This document shows positions 1 through 11,132 of a stretch of DNA of 64,000 nucleotides, one piece after another. This stretch comes from Myxococcales bacterium (GTDB lineage Bacteria; Myxococcota_A; Polyangia; Haliangiales; Haliangiaceae), in the NCBI GenBank assembly GCA_016717005.1, contig JADJUF010000049.1, forward strand, positions 310,001-374,000, in the 5' to 3' direction. Position numbers and translations under genes: made by a program. Under the pieces are notes generated by a model. That model saw only the letters and a list, made by a program, of their open reading frames with translations. It did not search any database and was not told where the DNA came from. How positions within the stretch are numbered: the stretch's first letter is position 1; the number at the start of each line of letters is the position of its first letter.

Positions 1-191
1 ACGTCGAGCCCGTCGACGTCGGCCATGCGCAGATCGGTCACGACCACGTCGAACGGCCCCGCGCCCAGCGCCGCGATCGCCGCCGCGCCGCTGTCGACGG
101 TGGTGCAGCGCCAGCCGAGGTCGTCGAGGTACTCGGCCACGACCTGCGCCATCTCGACGTGGTCGTCGACCACCAGCGCCCGGCCGCTCAT
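1..191 (-). CDS. Response regulator, receiver domain (partial)
   Basis: Starts at ATG 191 and runs off the left edge of the window. The first 63 residues form a standard receiver N-terminus: a hydrophobic strand followed by the acidic VDDH pair near residues 8-11, then FDVVVTDLRM, whose Asp is the expected phosphorylation site, and the following DG. It lies 25 bp downstream of the histidine kinase at 217-2280 on the same strand, so the two very likely form a cognate two-component pair. The output domain is outside the window; an NtrC-type output is common for such pairs but cannot be seen here. Confidence 0.85.
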   Translation of the reverse strand, partial: MSGRALVVDDHVEMAQVVAEYLDDLGWRCTTVDSGAAAIAALGAGPFDVVVTDLRMADVDGLD

Positions 192-216
192 GGGTCCACC
201 GTCCGCTCGTGACAGG

Positions 217-2280
217 TCACGCGGCCCCCTGGTAGAGCGGCCACCGCAGCCGTGCGATCGTGCCGCCGCCGTCGCCGTCGCACAGCTCGATCGTGGCGTC
301 GTGGGTGCGCGCGAGCTGCGCGACCACCCACAGGCCCAGGCCGGTGCCGCGGCCGCGCTTCTTGGTCGTGAAGAACGGATCGAAGGCCTGGGCGCGGATC
401 GCCGGCGCGATGCCCTCGCCGCTGTCCTCGACCTCGAGCACGACCTGGCCGCCGTCGTCGGGCCGCGCCCGCAACGTCACGACCGCGCCGGCCGGGCACG
501 CGTCGAGCGCGTTGATCGTCAGGTTGACCAGCACCTGCCGCAGCTGGCCCGCGTCCGCGGCCAGCGCGCCGGCGGCTGGGTCGCAGTCGACGCGGACCAT
601 GATCGAGCGCTTGGCCGCCTCGACCTCGACCAGCTCGGCGACGCCGGCCAGCGCCGCGGCCGGCGTGACCGCGGTCAGCTCCTGCGGCGACGTGCGCACG
701 TAGTCGAGCAGCTGGGTCAGCAGGCGGGTCACGTGATCGATCTGATCGACGATGATGCCGAGGTCGCGGGCCTGGGGATGATCGCGGCCCAGCCGCGCGG
801 TGACCAGCTCGGCCCGGGCCCGCACGACGTTGAGCGGCGTGCCGATCTCGTGGGCGATGCCGGCCGCGAGCTGGCCAGCGGTGACCAGCTTCTCCGAGTG
901 CAGCATCTGCTCCTCGAGCTGGCGCAGCGGCTCGTGATCCTCGATCACGATCAGGCTGTGGACGTCGCCCAGCGGCCGCGCGAGCGGCACCGCGTGGACG
1001 CTGACGCGGCTGGTGGCGCCGCCGAGGTTGAGCTCGACCCGGTGGCGCGAGCGGACCGCGCCCGAGGCGATCGCGTCCTGGTGCAGGCGGGCCAGATCGA
1101 GGCCCGGCGCCGGGCGGCCCTCGACCAGCGTGGCGATGTCGCGCCCGACCAGCTCGCCGCCGACGCGATCGCGCAGCGCGCGGTTGGCCGCGGAGACCGC
1201 GCCGTCGGCGGTCAGCGCCAGCACGCCGGTCGGGATGTGATCGAGGATCTTCTCGGCCTTCTCGGTCAGGTGGGCCATGCGGTCGGCGTGGCGCAGGCGC
1301 TCGTGCAGCGCCGCGGCCCGGCGGGCGTTGGTGACCACGTACGCCGCCAGCGCCATCACCGCCAGCGCGGCGACCCCACCCAGCAGCAACAGGCGCCGGA
1401 CCACCAGCCGCTCCTGGTCGCGCAGCTCGGTGGTCGACACGACCAGCGCCAGCGCCCACGGCTCGCCGTCGGCGATCAGCACCGGCGTCGTGACCGCGAC
1501 CGCCGGCGCGCCGGGCAGCCCGAGCAGCGCCGCGTCGCGCTCGCCGACCGCCACCGTCGCCGGCGTCCGGGCCCGGATGTGCGCCATCAGCGCGCCCAGC
1601 GCCGGCGCGGTCGGCGCCGTGGCCAGCGCGCGGATGGCCTCGGCCAGGCGCGGGTCGCTCGACGGCGCCGGCCGCCCGCGGGCGCCGATCACCAGCAGCC
1701 GCGCGGTCGGCGTCTGCAGCAGGCGCATGCGCGCGAGCAGCGGCCGCATGTCGACCACCACCGCCACGATCAGATCGTCGTTGGTCGGGCTGCGCCGGGC
1801 GAAGACCCGGTACCAGGCCAGATCGCTGTCGTCGGGGCCCAGCGGCCCCGAGGTGCGGAACACGCCCGGGCGCTCGACCGCCAGGCGCGCGGTCTCGTCG
1901 AGCGCGGGGCCGGCCGAGCCCAGCACGTCGGGCGGCGCGTCGGGCGCCACCACCCGCGCCAGCGTGCGCCCGCTGCCGTCGCGCAGCTCCAGCGCCGCGT
2001 ACTCGCGCTTGATCGCCGCGATCGCGTGCAGCTCGCGGGCCCGGTCGTCGGCGTCGCTGGTCTGGGTCATCAGCGCCGCGGCCAGCTCGAGGTCCTGGCC
2101 GATGTTCTCGACGTCGTTGGCGAGCTCGCCGGCCGCGTCGCGCAGCGAGGCCAGCTTGGTGGCCGCGAGCCGCGCCCGGATCTCGGCTCGATCGCGCTCG
2201 ACCGCGCGCATGCCGAACGCGACCAGGCCGGCGAACACCAGCACCGCTGCGCCGATGGCGCCGATCACGGGCTTCGACAT
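217..2280 (-). CDS. Membrane-bound PAS sensor histidine kinase
   Basis: About 687 residues. I chose ATG 2280 (MSKPV...) over the in-frame GTG 2292 because the hydrophobic segment begins right after it. Order: TM helix at about residues 6-24, a periplasmic sensor region of about 260 residues, a second TM (LLLLGGVAALAVMALAAYVV), a PAS-like domain, a HisKA domain with the phospho-acceptor His in GIAHEIGTPLN, and a HATPase domain with the N box (NLTINALDAC), DSGEGI, and the G2 region GRGTGLGL. It should sense an envelope signal and phosphorylate the receiver protein encoded 25 bp downstream (1-191). The signal is not deducible. Confidence 0.9.
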   Translation of the reverse strand: MSKPVIGAIGAAVLVFAGLVAFGMRAVERDRAEIRARLAATKLASLRDAAGELANDVENIGQDLELAAALMTQTSDADDRARELHAIAAIKREYAALELRDGSGRTLARVVAPDAPPDVLGSAGPALDETARLAVERPGVFRTSGPLGPDDSDLAWYRVFARRSPTNDDLIVAVVVDMRPLLARMRLLQTPTARLLVIGARGRPAPSSDPRLAEAIRALATAPTAPALGALMAHIRARTPATVAVGERDAALLGLPGAPAVAVTTPVLIADGEPWALALVVSTTELRDQERLVVRRLLLLGGVAALAVMALAAYVVTNARRAAALHERLRHADRMAHLTEKAEKILDHIPTGVLALTADGAVSAANRALRDRVGGELVGRDIATLVEGRPAPGLDLARLHQDAIASGAVRSRHRVELNLGGATSRVSVHAVPLARPLGDVHSLIVIEDHEPLRQLEEQMLHSEKLVTAGQLAAGIAHEIGTPLNVVRARAELVTARLGRDHPQARDLGIIVDQIDHVTRLLTQLLDYVRTSPQELTAVTPAAALAGVAELVEVEAAKRSIMVRVDCDPAAGALAADAGQLRQVLVNLTINALDACPAGAVVTLRARPDDGGQVVLEVEDSGEGIAPAIRAQAFDPFFTTKKRGRGTGLGLWVVAQLARTHDATIELCDGDGGGTIARLRWPLYQGAA

Positions 2281-2314
2281 CGGCGCCACCACCGTACCAC
2301 CGTGTGACCGTGGA

Positions 2315-2902
<588 letters not shown>

Positions 2903-2969
2903 GCGCCGCGGTCCTGCACGGGTCGCGCCACCTGCTTGTCGACGGAAGGCTTGCGTCGCAGGCCCCGGA

Positions 2970-3039
2970 CCCTGGCAAAACGCCACGATCGCGGCGCGCA
3001 ATACGCCACGCCGCGCGATTTGCCAGGGCCGGCCCTGGC
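2970..3039. repeat. Nested inverted repeats upstream of the SOD-like lipoprotein
   Basis: CCCTGGCAAA at 2970-2979 is matched by its exact complement TTTGCCAGGG at 3019-3028. Overlapping the right arm is a perfect 18-bp palindrome at 3022-3039 (GCCAGGGCC/GGCCCTGGC). The structure lies 67 bp upstream of the lipoprotein start (2902) and just after the stop of the small CxxCH frame (3048). It could be a terminator for the latter or an operator for the former; the sequence does not decide. Confidence 0.6.
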
Positions 3040-3047
3040 GCCGCCGG

Positions 3048-3179
3048 TCAGTTCGTCGGCCCGAACCGGAAGTCGACGTCGGCGGTGTCGTGGCAGTCGC
3101 GGCACATCTCGAGCTTGCCTTGCAGCTTGGCGGTGCGACCGTCGCCGGGCGTGACCTCGGAGGTCGGGCCCACCTCCAC
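3048..3179 (-). pseudogene. Short frame with a CxxCH heme motif, possible cytochrome c remnant
   Basis: About 43 codons from GTG 3179 to a stop at 3048. The translation carries LEMCRDCHDTADVDF, with a classical CxxCH heme-attachment motif, and reads like the end of a c-type cytochrome rather than shadow sequence. No signal peptide is present. The open frame extends further upstream to 3470, but that part overlaps the oppositely oriented small gene at 3299-3430 and has shadow-like Arg-rich composition. It may be a truncated remnant, a very small protein, or chance. Confidence 0.3.
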
Positions 3180-3286
3180 AATGGAGGGCCCCGAGGACGA
3201 TGGCGCTCCAGATTGGAGTCTCGCCGTCCGGATCAGCGCCTGACGCGCCCCACGCGCGTGGCACGACCGGTGCACTGGCGATGGCC

Positions 3287-3292
3287 AAGGAG
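3287..3292 (+). promoter_or_regulatory. Shine-Dalgarno site of the 43-residue protein
   Basis: AAGGAG, six bases before ATG 3299. Strong sites of this kind are uncommon in this window, so it fixes the start of a gene that would otherwise be too short to trust, over the longer open frame beginning at 3200. Confidence 0.75.
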
Positions 3293-3298
3293 TTACCC

Positions 3299-3430
3299 AT
3301 GGCCACCATGTGTCCGATCGACGGTTGTAGGAAGAAGTCCGGCTTGTGCATCCACGACAAGCTGATGATCGCGATGGGCGCGATGGGCGCCGTGCTCGCG
3401 CTGGCGCACTGGGGTCTGCACCTCTTCTGA
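3299..3430 (+). CDS. Small Cys-motif membrane protein
   Basis: 43 residues. The N-terminal 19 residues carry Cys5, Cys10, Cys17 and His19 (C-x4-C-x6-C-x-H), a possible metal or disulfide site, followed directly by one predicted TM helix (about residues 21-42, LMIAMGAMGAVLALAHWGL). The start is fixed by a strong AAGGAG. The stop is five bases before the Ser/Thr kinase start at 3436, so the two are almost certainly co-transcribed and perhaps translationally coupled. I do not recognise the family with certainty. The layout suggests a membrane partner, anchor or redox/metal sensor for the kinase; that is inference. Confidence 0.72.
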   Translation: MATMCPIDGCRKKSGLCIHDKLMIAMGAMGAVLALAHWGLHLF

Positions 3431-3435
3431 TCGCC

Positions 3436-5661
<2,226 letters not shown>

Positions 5662-5940
5662 CGCGGCGCGCGCGGCGCCACGCTGCGGACCGAGGCCGAC
5701 CTCGTCGCCAGCGACCCGCGCCGCCGATCGCGCCGTCGGGGGTGGACGCAATGATCGGCCGCAAGAAATCCCGGCGCGCGAGATCCCGGGCGTCCGGGGA
5801 CCGGACGGTCGATTCCTGGATCATTTCGATCGGTTGCGGCGCGCGGCGAGATCTCCGTCGAGGAACGCGCGATCTCGGGGCGCCGCTTCTCCGACCGACC
5901 CACTCGACATCTCGATCGGTGCTGTTAGTGTGGACCTGCG

Positions 5941-6285
5941 ATGAAGCCGACCGCAGTACTGGAGACGCTCGAGGACGCCGCCACCCAGCTCGGGGTGCGG
6001 GTCAGCTATGAGCAGCTCGCGACCGCCGGCCTCGGCGTCGCCGGGAGCCACGGCGGCATGTGCCGGGTGAAGGGCGAGCTGCGGGTCATCATCGACAAGC
6101 GCGCCACGCCCCAGGAGCGGGTCGCGACCCTGGCCAGCGCGCTGGCCCGGCTCGACACCGACGCCCTGAAGATGGCCCCCAAGATCCGCGAGCTCCTGCA
6201 CTTCTACGCCGAGCGCCCGGTCGGCGCCCGCCCCGCGCCCGCCGCCGCCCGCGCCGCGTCGCTGCCCCTGCGCCGCGCGAGTTGA
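5941..6285 (+). CDS. Conserved hypothetical protein
   Basis: 114 residues from ATG 5941. It is a small soluble protein with a helical start (VLETLEDAATQLGVRVSYEQL), a central GGMCRVKGELRVIIDKRA segment and a helical end with EERVATLASAL-like composition, then a Pro/Ala/Arg-rich tail. I recall similar short proteins as conserved unknowns in Myxococcota, but cannot assign a function. It stands alone: 279 bp without a recognisable gene precede it (5662-5940), and a strong hairpin pair follows at 6314. Confidence 0.7.
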   Translation: MKPTAVLETLEDAATQLGVRVSYEQLATAGLGVAGSHGGMCRVKGELRVIIDKRATPQERVATLASALARLDTDALKMAPKIRELLHFYAERPVGARPAPAAARAASLPLRRAS

Positions 6286-6313
6286 TCAGAGGGTTTCTCG
6301 CGCGGTGATCTTT

Positions 6314-6355
6314 GGGAGGGTTTCTCGCGAAACCCTCCCCCGGCATGCGCCGGGG
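6314..6355 (+). terminator. Two adjacent perfect hairpins, terminator-like
   Basis: GGGAGGGTTTC (6314-6324) pairs perfectly with GAAACCCTCCC (6329-6339) around a TCGC loop. CCCCGGC (6338-6344) pairs with GCCGGGG (6349-6355) around ATGC. They lie 29 bp past the stop of the 5941-6285 gene. No T tract follows, so termination without Rho is uncertain, but the structure is strong in either orientation and could also serve the convergent kinase at 7231. Confidence 0.55.
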
Positions 6356-6360
6356 CCCCC

Positions 6361-6565
6361 ACCCGAGACGGCCCGGAGCGTGACGCGCACCGCTGGTGCT
6401 CGTCCGGACGGTCGTGGTGACGCGCGATCCGCAGGCGATGTGTCATGAGGGCTTCTCGCGAAACTCTCCCACCCGAGACAGCCCGGAGCGTGGCGCGCGG
6501 CGGTGTTGATCGTCCGGACGGTCGTGGTGACGCGCGATCCGCAGGCGATGTGTCGTCAGGGCTCC
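6361..6565. repeat. Direct repeat family A (two copies, about 107 bp period)
   Basis: A block beginning ACCCGAGAC(G/A)GCCCGGAGCGTG and containing GTCCGGACGGTCGTGGTGACG and GATCCGCAGGCGATGTGTC occurs at about 6361-6446 and again at 6469-6553. A decayed copy of the hairpin at 6314 (GAGGGCTTCTCGCGAAACTC) precedes the second block. Frames open through the region are Arg/Pro-rich and repeat-driven, so it looks non-coding. Confidence 0.7.
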
Positions 6566-6618
6566 TCGCGAGACGCGCCCGCCGTGGCCGTTACCCACGA
6601 CGGCCGGAGCGGGGCGCG

Positions 6619-7200
6619 TCCGAGGTCGTCGCGCGCGCCGGGTGAGGCCCGGCAGGGTCGTGGTGCGGCACGCCGGCCGCGTCGCGCCGGGCGCCCCGAA
6701 CCGCGGGACCTGGCGGCCTGGTCACCCAGGCGCCCACGCGAGCTACCAGAGACGGCCCAGAGCGTGGCGCAGGGTCCGAGGTCGTCGCGCGCGCCGGGTG
6801 ATCCAGGCCCCTGGTCCCCGTCGACCGCGTAATTTCCACCGACCGGTGGTGGCGCCCGGGCGGGGCGTGGTGCGGCACGCCGGCCGCGTCGCGCCGGGCG
6901 CCCCGAACCGCGGTCCGAGGGGGACCTGGCGGCCTGGTCACCCAAGCGCCCACGCAAACGCCGGGCAATCGGCGGACGCGATCTACCCGAGACCGAGCGT
7001 GGCGCAGGGTCCGAGGTCGTCGCGCGCGCCGGGTGATCCAGGCCCCTGGTCCCCGTCGACCGCGTAATTTCCACCGACCGGTGGTGGGGCTCGGGAGGGC
7101 CGTGGTGCGGCACTCCGGCCGCGCAGCGCCGGGCGCCCCGAACCGCGGTCCGAGGGGACCTGGCGGCCTGGTCACCCAAGCGCCCACGCAAGCCCCCCCG
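6619..7200. repeat. Direct repeat family B (three copies)
   Basis: TCCGAGGTCGTCGCGCGCG begins units at 6619, 6775 and 7010, giving unit lengths of about 156, 235 and 190 bp. Each unit contains GTGGTGCGGCAC, CGCCGGGCGCCCCGAACCGCGG, and GACCTGGCGGCCTGGTCACCC followed by AGCGCCCACGC. Units 2 and 3 also hold a roughly 79-bp insert with GTAATTTCCACCGACCGGTGG that is missing from unit 1. The array ends about 30 bp before the stop of the kinase at 7231. Sequence identity is high in patches and lost in others, as expected of old duplications. Confidence 0.75.
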
Positions 7201-7230
7201 TCGCGACGCGAACCCTCCCGTTCCCGCGGG

Positions 7231-8829
7231 TCAGCGGGTGCGCTGGTGCGGCAGGGCGACCGTGAACCGGGCGCCGCCCTCGGGCGCGTCGTCGACCTCG
7301 ATCGTGCCCTGGTGCTGTTCGATGATGTTCCGCGCGATCGGCAGGCCCAGGCCCGTGCCCTTGCCGTCGACCTTGGTCGTGAAGAACGGCTCGAACACCC
7401 GGACCCGGTCGGCCTCGGGCACGCCGATCCCGGTGTCGGTCACCGCCAGCGCCACCTGGTCCTCGTCGACCACGAACGTGCGGACGAATACCTCGCCGGT
7501 GCCGTCGGGCGTGGCCTCGACCGCGTGGACCGCGTTGGTGATCAGGTTGATCAGCACCTGCTCGAGCTGACCCGGGATCGCGGCCAGCGGCGGCAGCTCG
7601 GGCGCCAGATCGACCCGCAGCGTCAGGCCCTCGCGCTCGAACAGGTGCTCGCAGAACGACACCGACTGCCGCACCACCGCGTTGAGATCGATCACGTCGA
7701 CCTCGTCGCCGACCGGCTTGGCGTATTGCACCAGCTCGCGGGTGAAGCGCTGGATCCGCTGGGCGCTCTGGCCGATGCGCAGCAGCTTCTCGTGATCGGC
7801 CTGGTCGCCGCCGACCTGCAGGCACTTGCGCTGCAGGTAGTCGGCGTAGACCGTGATCGACGTCAGCGGGTTGTTGAGCTCGTGGACCACGCCGGCGGCG
7901 AGCTGGCCCAAGGTCGCCAGGCGCTCGGCCCGGATGACCTGCGCCTGCAGCTCCATCAGCCGGGTCTGATCCTGGCCGATCGCCACCACCGCCTCGGGCG
8001 CCGGCCGATCGCCCGGCCCGCCGATGCCGGCGATGCTCCAGACCGTGCGGACCCGCCCGCGGGTGCGCGAGCCGATCCGGATCTCGACCGAGTCGAAGCT
8101 CTGGCCGGCCAGCGCCAACCCCAGGATCCCGGTCACGCGCGAGCGATCGTGGGGCGGCAGGAAGTCGCGCAGATCGCGCCCGACCACCTCGTCGCGCGCG
8201 AACCCGGTCAGCGTGAGCAACGCCTGGTTGCACACGGTCACGCGCCAGCAGTTGTCGATGCCGACGATCAGCGCGTTGGCGTGATCGATCAGGCGGGCCT
8301 GGAAGTCGCGCAGGCCCTGCGCGTCGCGCCACAGCCGGTGGGTCCGCAGCGCCAGCGCGAGCTGGTTGACCAGCGGGATCACCAGCGGCTCGTCGGCGGC
8401 GATCACCGGTTGCCCGAGCGGGTAGCCGACGTCGAGCAGGCCGTACAGCTCGCCGGCGGCGACCACCGGGACCGCGAACCCGACCGCCACGTGCGGGAAC
8501 GGCGCGTCCCAGCGCGCCGCCTGCCGCAGCCGCGCGCTGGCCGCCACGGCGGGGTGCAGGTGGGTCTTGTCGATCGCGGTCGCCTTGACGGTCAGCGGCT
8601 CGTACTCGAGCCCGGTCCGGGCCCGCGCGCCGATCGTGTACACGCGCGCCGGCTCGCGGGTGCGGAGGTCGACGACCCGGAGCGCCAGCGGCCGCTCGGG
8701 GAACAGCCGCGCCACCGTCGCCAGGAACCGCCCGCACAGGTCGGCCTCGGCGACCTCGCGGAACACCTCGCCGCCGAGCTCGAGCATCACGGTCGCGACC
8801 GCCGCGGCCTCGGGTACGACGAGGCTCAT
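7231..8829 (-). CDS. GAF/PAS sensor histidine kinase
   Basis: 532 residues from ATG 8829, which overlaps the stop of the upstream kinase-like gene (ATGA), so translation is coupled. It has no TM. Residues about 20-170 look like a GAF domain (FLATVARLFPE... through ELYGLLDVGYPLG), followed by a PAS domain (FQARLIDHANALIVGIDN...), HisKA with the acceptor His in GVVHELNNPLTSI, and a complete HATPase domain (LINLITNAVHAVE, DTGIGVPE, GKGTGLGLPIARNI). It should be the catalytically complete partner of the protein encoded by 8826-11000. No response regulator is adjacent, so its target is elsewhere. Confidence 0.9.
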   Translation of the reverse strand: MSLVVPEAAAVATVMLELGGEVFREVAEADLCGRFLATVARLFPERPLALRVVDLRTREPARVYTIGARARTGLEYEPLTVKATAIDKTHLHPAVAASARLRQAARWDAPFPHVAVGFAVPVVAAGELYGLLDVGYPLGQPVIAADEPLVIPLVNQLALALRTHRLWRDAQGLRDFQARLIDHANALIVGIDNCWRVTVCNQALLTLTGFARDEVVGRDLRDFLPPHDRSRVTGILGLALAGQSFDSVEIRIGSRTRGRVRTVWSIAGIGGPGDRPAPEAVVAIGQDQTRLMELQAQVIRAERLATLGQLAAGVVHELNNPLTSITVYADYLQRKCLQVGGDQADHEKLLRIGQSAQRIQRFTRELVQYAKPVGDEVDVIDLNAVVRQSVSFCEHLFEREGLTLRVDLAPELPPLAAIPGQLEQVLINLITNAVHAVEATPDGTGEVFVRTFVVDEDQVALAVTDTGIGVPEADRVRVFEPFFTTKVDGKGTGLGLPIARNIIEQHQGTIEVDDAPEGGARFTVALPHQRTR

Positions 8830-11000
8830 GGCTTGGGTGCTCGCCCCAGCCGGGTCGTCTCGCGATCGACCGAGCTCGAGCCGCTCGACGACTCGGCGGG
8901 ATCGTCGAGGAGCTCCTCGAGCTCGAGCCCGGCCATCAGCTCGGGATCGACGCGCACCGCCGAGAACTCGCGCGTGCGCGAGCCGTCGAGGGGATCGTCG
9001 CCCGAGCTCGACGTCTCGCTCAGCGGCACCTCGCCGGCGGTCGAGCGATCGAGATCGATGATCGAGGCCCCGCCGACGTACGGCATCGTCTCGTACTTGG
9101 TGATGCGGCCGATCTTCTTGACGATGTCGGCCATGCGCTCGGCCTCGGCCCGGATCACGCCGACCGCGCGCAGGTGCGCGGCCTCGGGCGGGCTCTGGCG
9201 CTGGATCAGCTGGGCGTAGCCGAGGATCGAGGTCAGCGGCTGGTTGAGCTCGTGGGCGGCGGCGCCGGCCAGCTCGGCCACCAGCGCCTGCTTCTCGGTG
9301 ATCTGCAGCTTCTCCTGGGCCGCCAGCAGCCGCTGCTCGATCCGGATCCGGTCGCGCAGATCGGCGAAGATGCCGACGGTCGCGACCTCGCGCCCGCCCT
9401 CGTAGATGATCGACGCGGTCATGTTGACCGGGATCAGCTCGCCGCCCTTGCGCTTGACCTCGCGCCGGGTCTGCTCGAGGTAGCCGACGCCGCCGTGCGA
9501 GGTCGACCGCAGCGTGCGCATGATCTGGCGCGGCACGCCGTCGGCGTACAGGTCCCAGACCGCGACCTTGCCGATGACCTCGTCGGAGCGGTACCCGTAC
9601 AGGCGCTCGGCCCCGCGGTTGAACAGGATCACCTGGCCGCGCATGTCGGCCGCGACGATCGCGTCGACGGTCGAGTCGATCAGCCGCTCGAGGAACTCCT
9701 TGGTCGCGCGCAGCTCGCCCTCGAGCGCGCGCTGGGCGGTGACGTCGCGGAACGTCAGGATCGCGGCGCCGGTGGCGGCCAGCACGGTCGAGGTCGACGC
9801 CGACACCATCATGCGCTCGCCGGTGGTGGTCGCGACGCCGAGGTCGAACGGGTCGAGGTTCTCGCCGGCCAGCACCTTCTCGACCACCCCGGCCGCCACC
9901 GGCGCGGCGTCGGCCACGAGCAGGTCGGTCAGCGGGCGCCCGGTCAGGCCGTCGCGGGCGAAGCCGGTGATGCGCTCGGCCGCGCGGTTGACGAACAGGA
10001 TCAGGCCGTGCTCGTCGATGATCACCACGCCGTCGGACGCGGCCTCGAAGTGCTCCTTGAGCGACTCGATGCCGCGCAGGCGGCGCTCGGCCTCGTAGCG
10101 CGTCCGCGAGATCCGGTGGGTCTGGTCGCGCAGGCTCTCGAGCACCGCGCCGTGGCGCAGGTGGGCGGCGGTGATCGACGCGATCAGCCGCGCGAACTCC
10201 TCGCCGCGCCCGACCACGTGCCGCGCGCCCGGGGTCTTCTTGCGCAAGAGCATCGCGCCCATCGAGCGCCCGCGCCACATCACCGGGAACACCGCGACCC
10301 CGGCCACCGGATCGGCCAGGTGCGCGACCGCGGCGCTGGTCATCGGGTGCGCGCGCGCGTCGTCGATCAGCACCGGCTCGCCCGTGCGGATCGCCGCGAC
10401 CAGCTCGGGGTAGTCGGCGATCGCGATCGTGAACTGCGTCCGCTCGGGATCGTCGGTCGCGGCGATCACGAAGCCGTGGACCGAGCCCTCGATGTGGGCG
10501 ATCAGCGACGCGCGGTCGAAGCCCAGGCACTCGCGGGTCAGCTCGAGGGTCTCGACCAGGGCCTCGGCGTCGTCGCCCCGGGCGCCGAGGATGTCGTTGA
10601 CCCGCACCAGCGCCGGCGCCAGGGAGCCCGGGGTCCACGGCCCGCGCAGCCGGCCGACCGAGACCATCAGCCGGACCCGGTTGGCGAGCGCGAGATCGGT
10701 CAGCGACGCGACCGCGACGTCGGTGGCGCCCTGCTCGAGGATCGCGTCGGCGGTGGCGCCGTCGTCGGCGATGACCAGGATCGGCACGTCGGCGAGCGGC
10801 GGCGTGGCCCGGGCCTCGGCCACGAGCGCGACCGGGTGCGCGCCGACCACGACGACCACCGCCGGCATGGCCCCGGGCTCGTCGAGGACCAGCGTCGCGT
10901 GGGCGCTCGCGCGCAGGTCGTGCCGCGCCAGCGCGTCGACCACCCGAGCCCGCTCGCGCTCGAGGCCGCCGACGACCGCGATGCGGCTGTTCCCGGTCAC
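8826..11000 (-). CDS. Pseudo-receiver/GAF/PAS/PAS/HisKA protein without ATPase domain
   Basis: 724 residues from GTG 11000. The N-terminal 120 residues have receiver-like alternation but lack the phosphorylatable Asp motif. Then come a GAF domain (about 130-290), a coiled linker, two PAS domains (about 330-440 and 445-560, the second with FNRGAERLYGYRSDEVIG and the C-terminal heme-free PAC pattern), and HisKA with AAHELNQPLTSILGYAQL. Where a HATPase domain should begin, the protein instead ends in an acidic, Ser-rich tail of about 90 residues (SETSSSGDDPLDG, ELEELLDDPAESSSGSS). It overlaps the complete kinase at 7231-8829 by 4 bp. It may be a phosphotransfer or dimerisation partner phosphorylated in trans. 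Confidence 0.85.
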   Translation of the reverse strand: MTGNSRIAVVGGLERERARVVDALARHDLRASAHATLVLDEPGAMPAVVVVVGAHPVALVAEARATPPLADVPILVIADDGATADAILEQGATDVAVASLTDLALANRVRLMVSVGRLRGPWTPGSLAPALVRVNDILGARGDDAEALVETLELTRECLGFDRASLIAHIEGSVHGFVIAATDDPERTQFTIAIADYPELVAAIRTGEPVLIDDARAHPMTSAAVAHLADPVAGVAVFPVMWRGRSMGAMLLRKKTPGARHVVGRGEEFARLIASITAAHLRHGAVLESLRDQTHRISRTRYEAERRLRGIESLKEHFEAASDGVVIIDEHGLILFVNRAAERITGFARDGLTGRPLTDLLVADAAPVAAGVVEKVLAGENLDPFDLGVATTTGERMMVSASTSTVLAATGAAILTFRDVTAQRALEGELRATKEFLERLIDSTVDAIVAADMRGQVILFNRGAERLYGYRSDEVIGKVAVWDLYADGVPRQIMRTLRSTSHGGVGYLEQTRREVKRKGGELIPVNMTASIIYEGGREVATVGIFADLRDRIRIEQRLLAAQEKLQITEKQALVAELAGAAAHELNQPLTSILGYAQLIQRQSPPEAAHLRAVGVIRAEAERMADIVKKIGRITKYETMPYVGGASIIDLDRSTAGEVPLSETSSSGDDPLDGSRTREFSAVRVDPELMAGLELEELLDDPAESSSGSSSVDRETTRLGRAPKP

Positions 11001-11132
11001 GGGGCCCAGGATATCGCAGCGCCTCGCCGGGCGCCGGTGATCCCGGCACGAACCGCCTCGAGGACGGTCCTCGCACGTGCGGGGCAGGCTCGGACGGCGG
11101 TGGCGCGCCCACGCCCGGCGCCCCGATCGCCG

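Noticed and set aside
25..2307. 760-residue open frame on the plus strand
   Set aside because: Arg/Ala/Asp-rich shadow of the histidine kinase on the other strand; no domains.
6556..7191. Minus-strand frames through the repeat array
   Set aside because: They exist only because repeat units are multiples near three; the translation is itself repetitive Arg/Pro/Ala without any domain.
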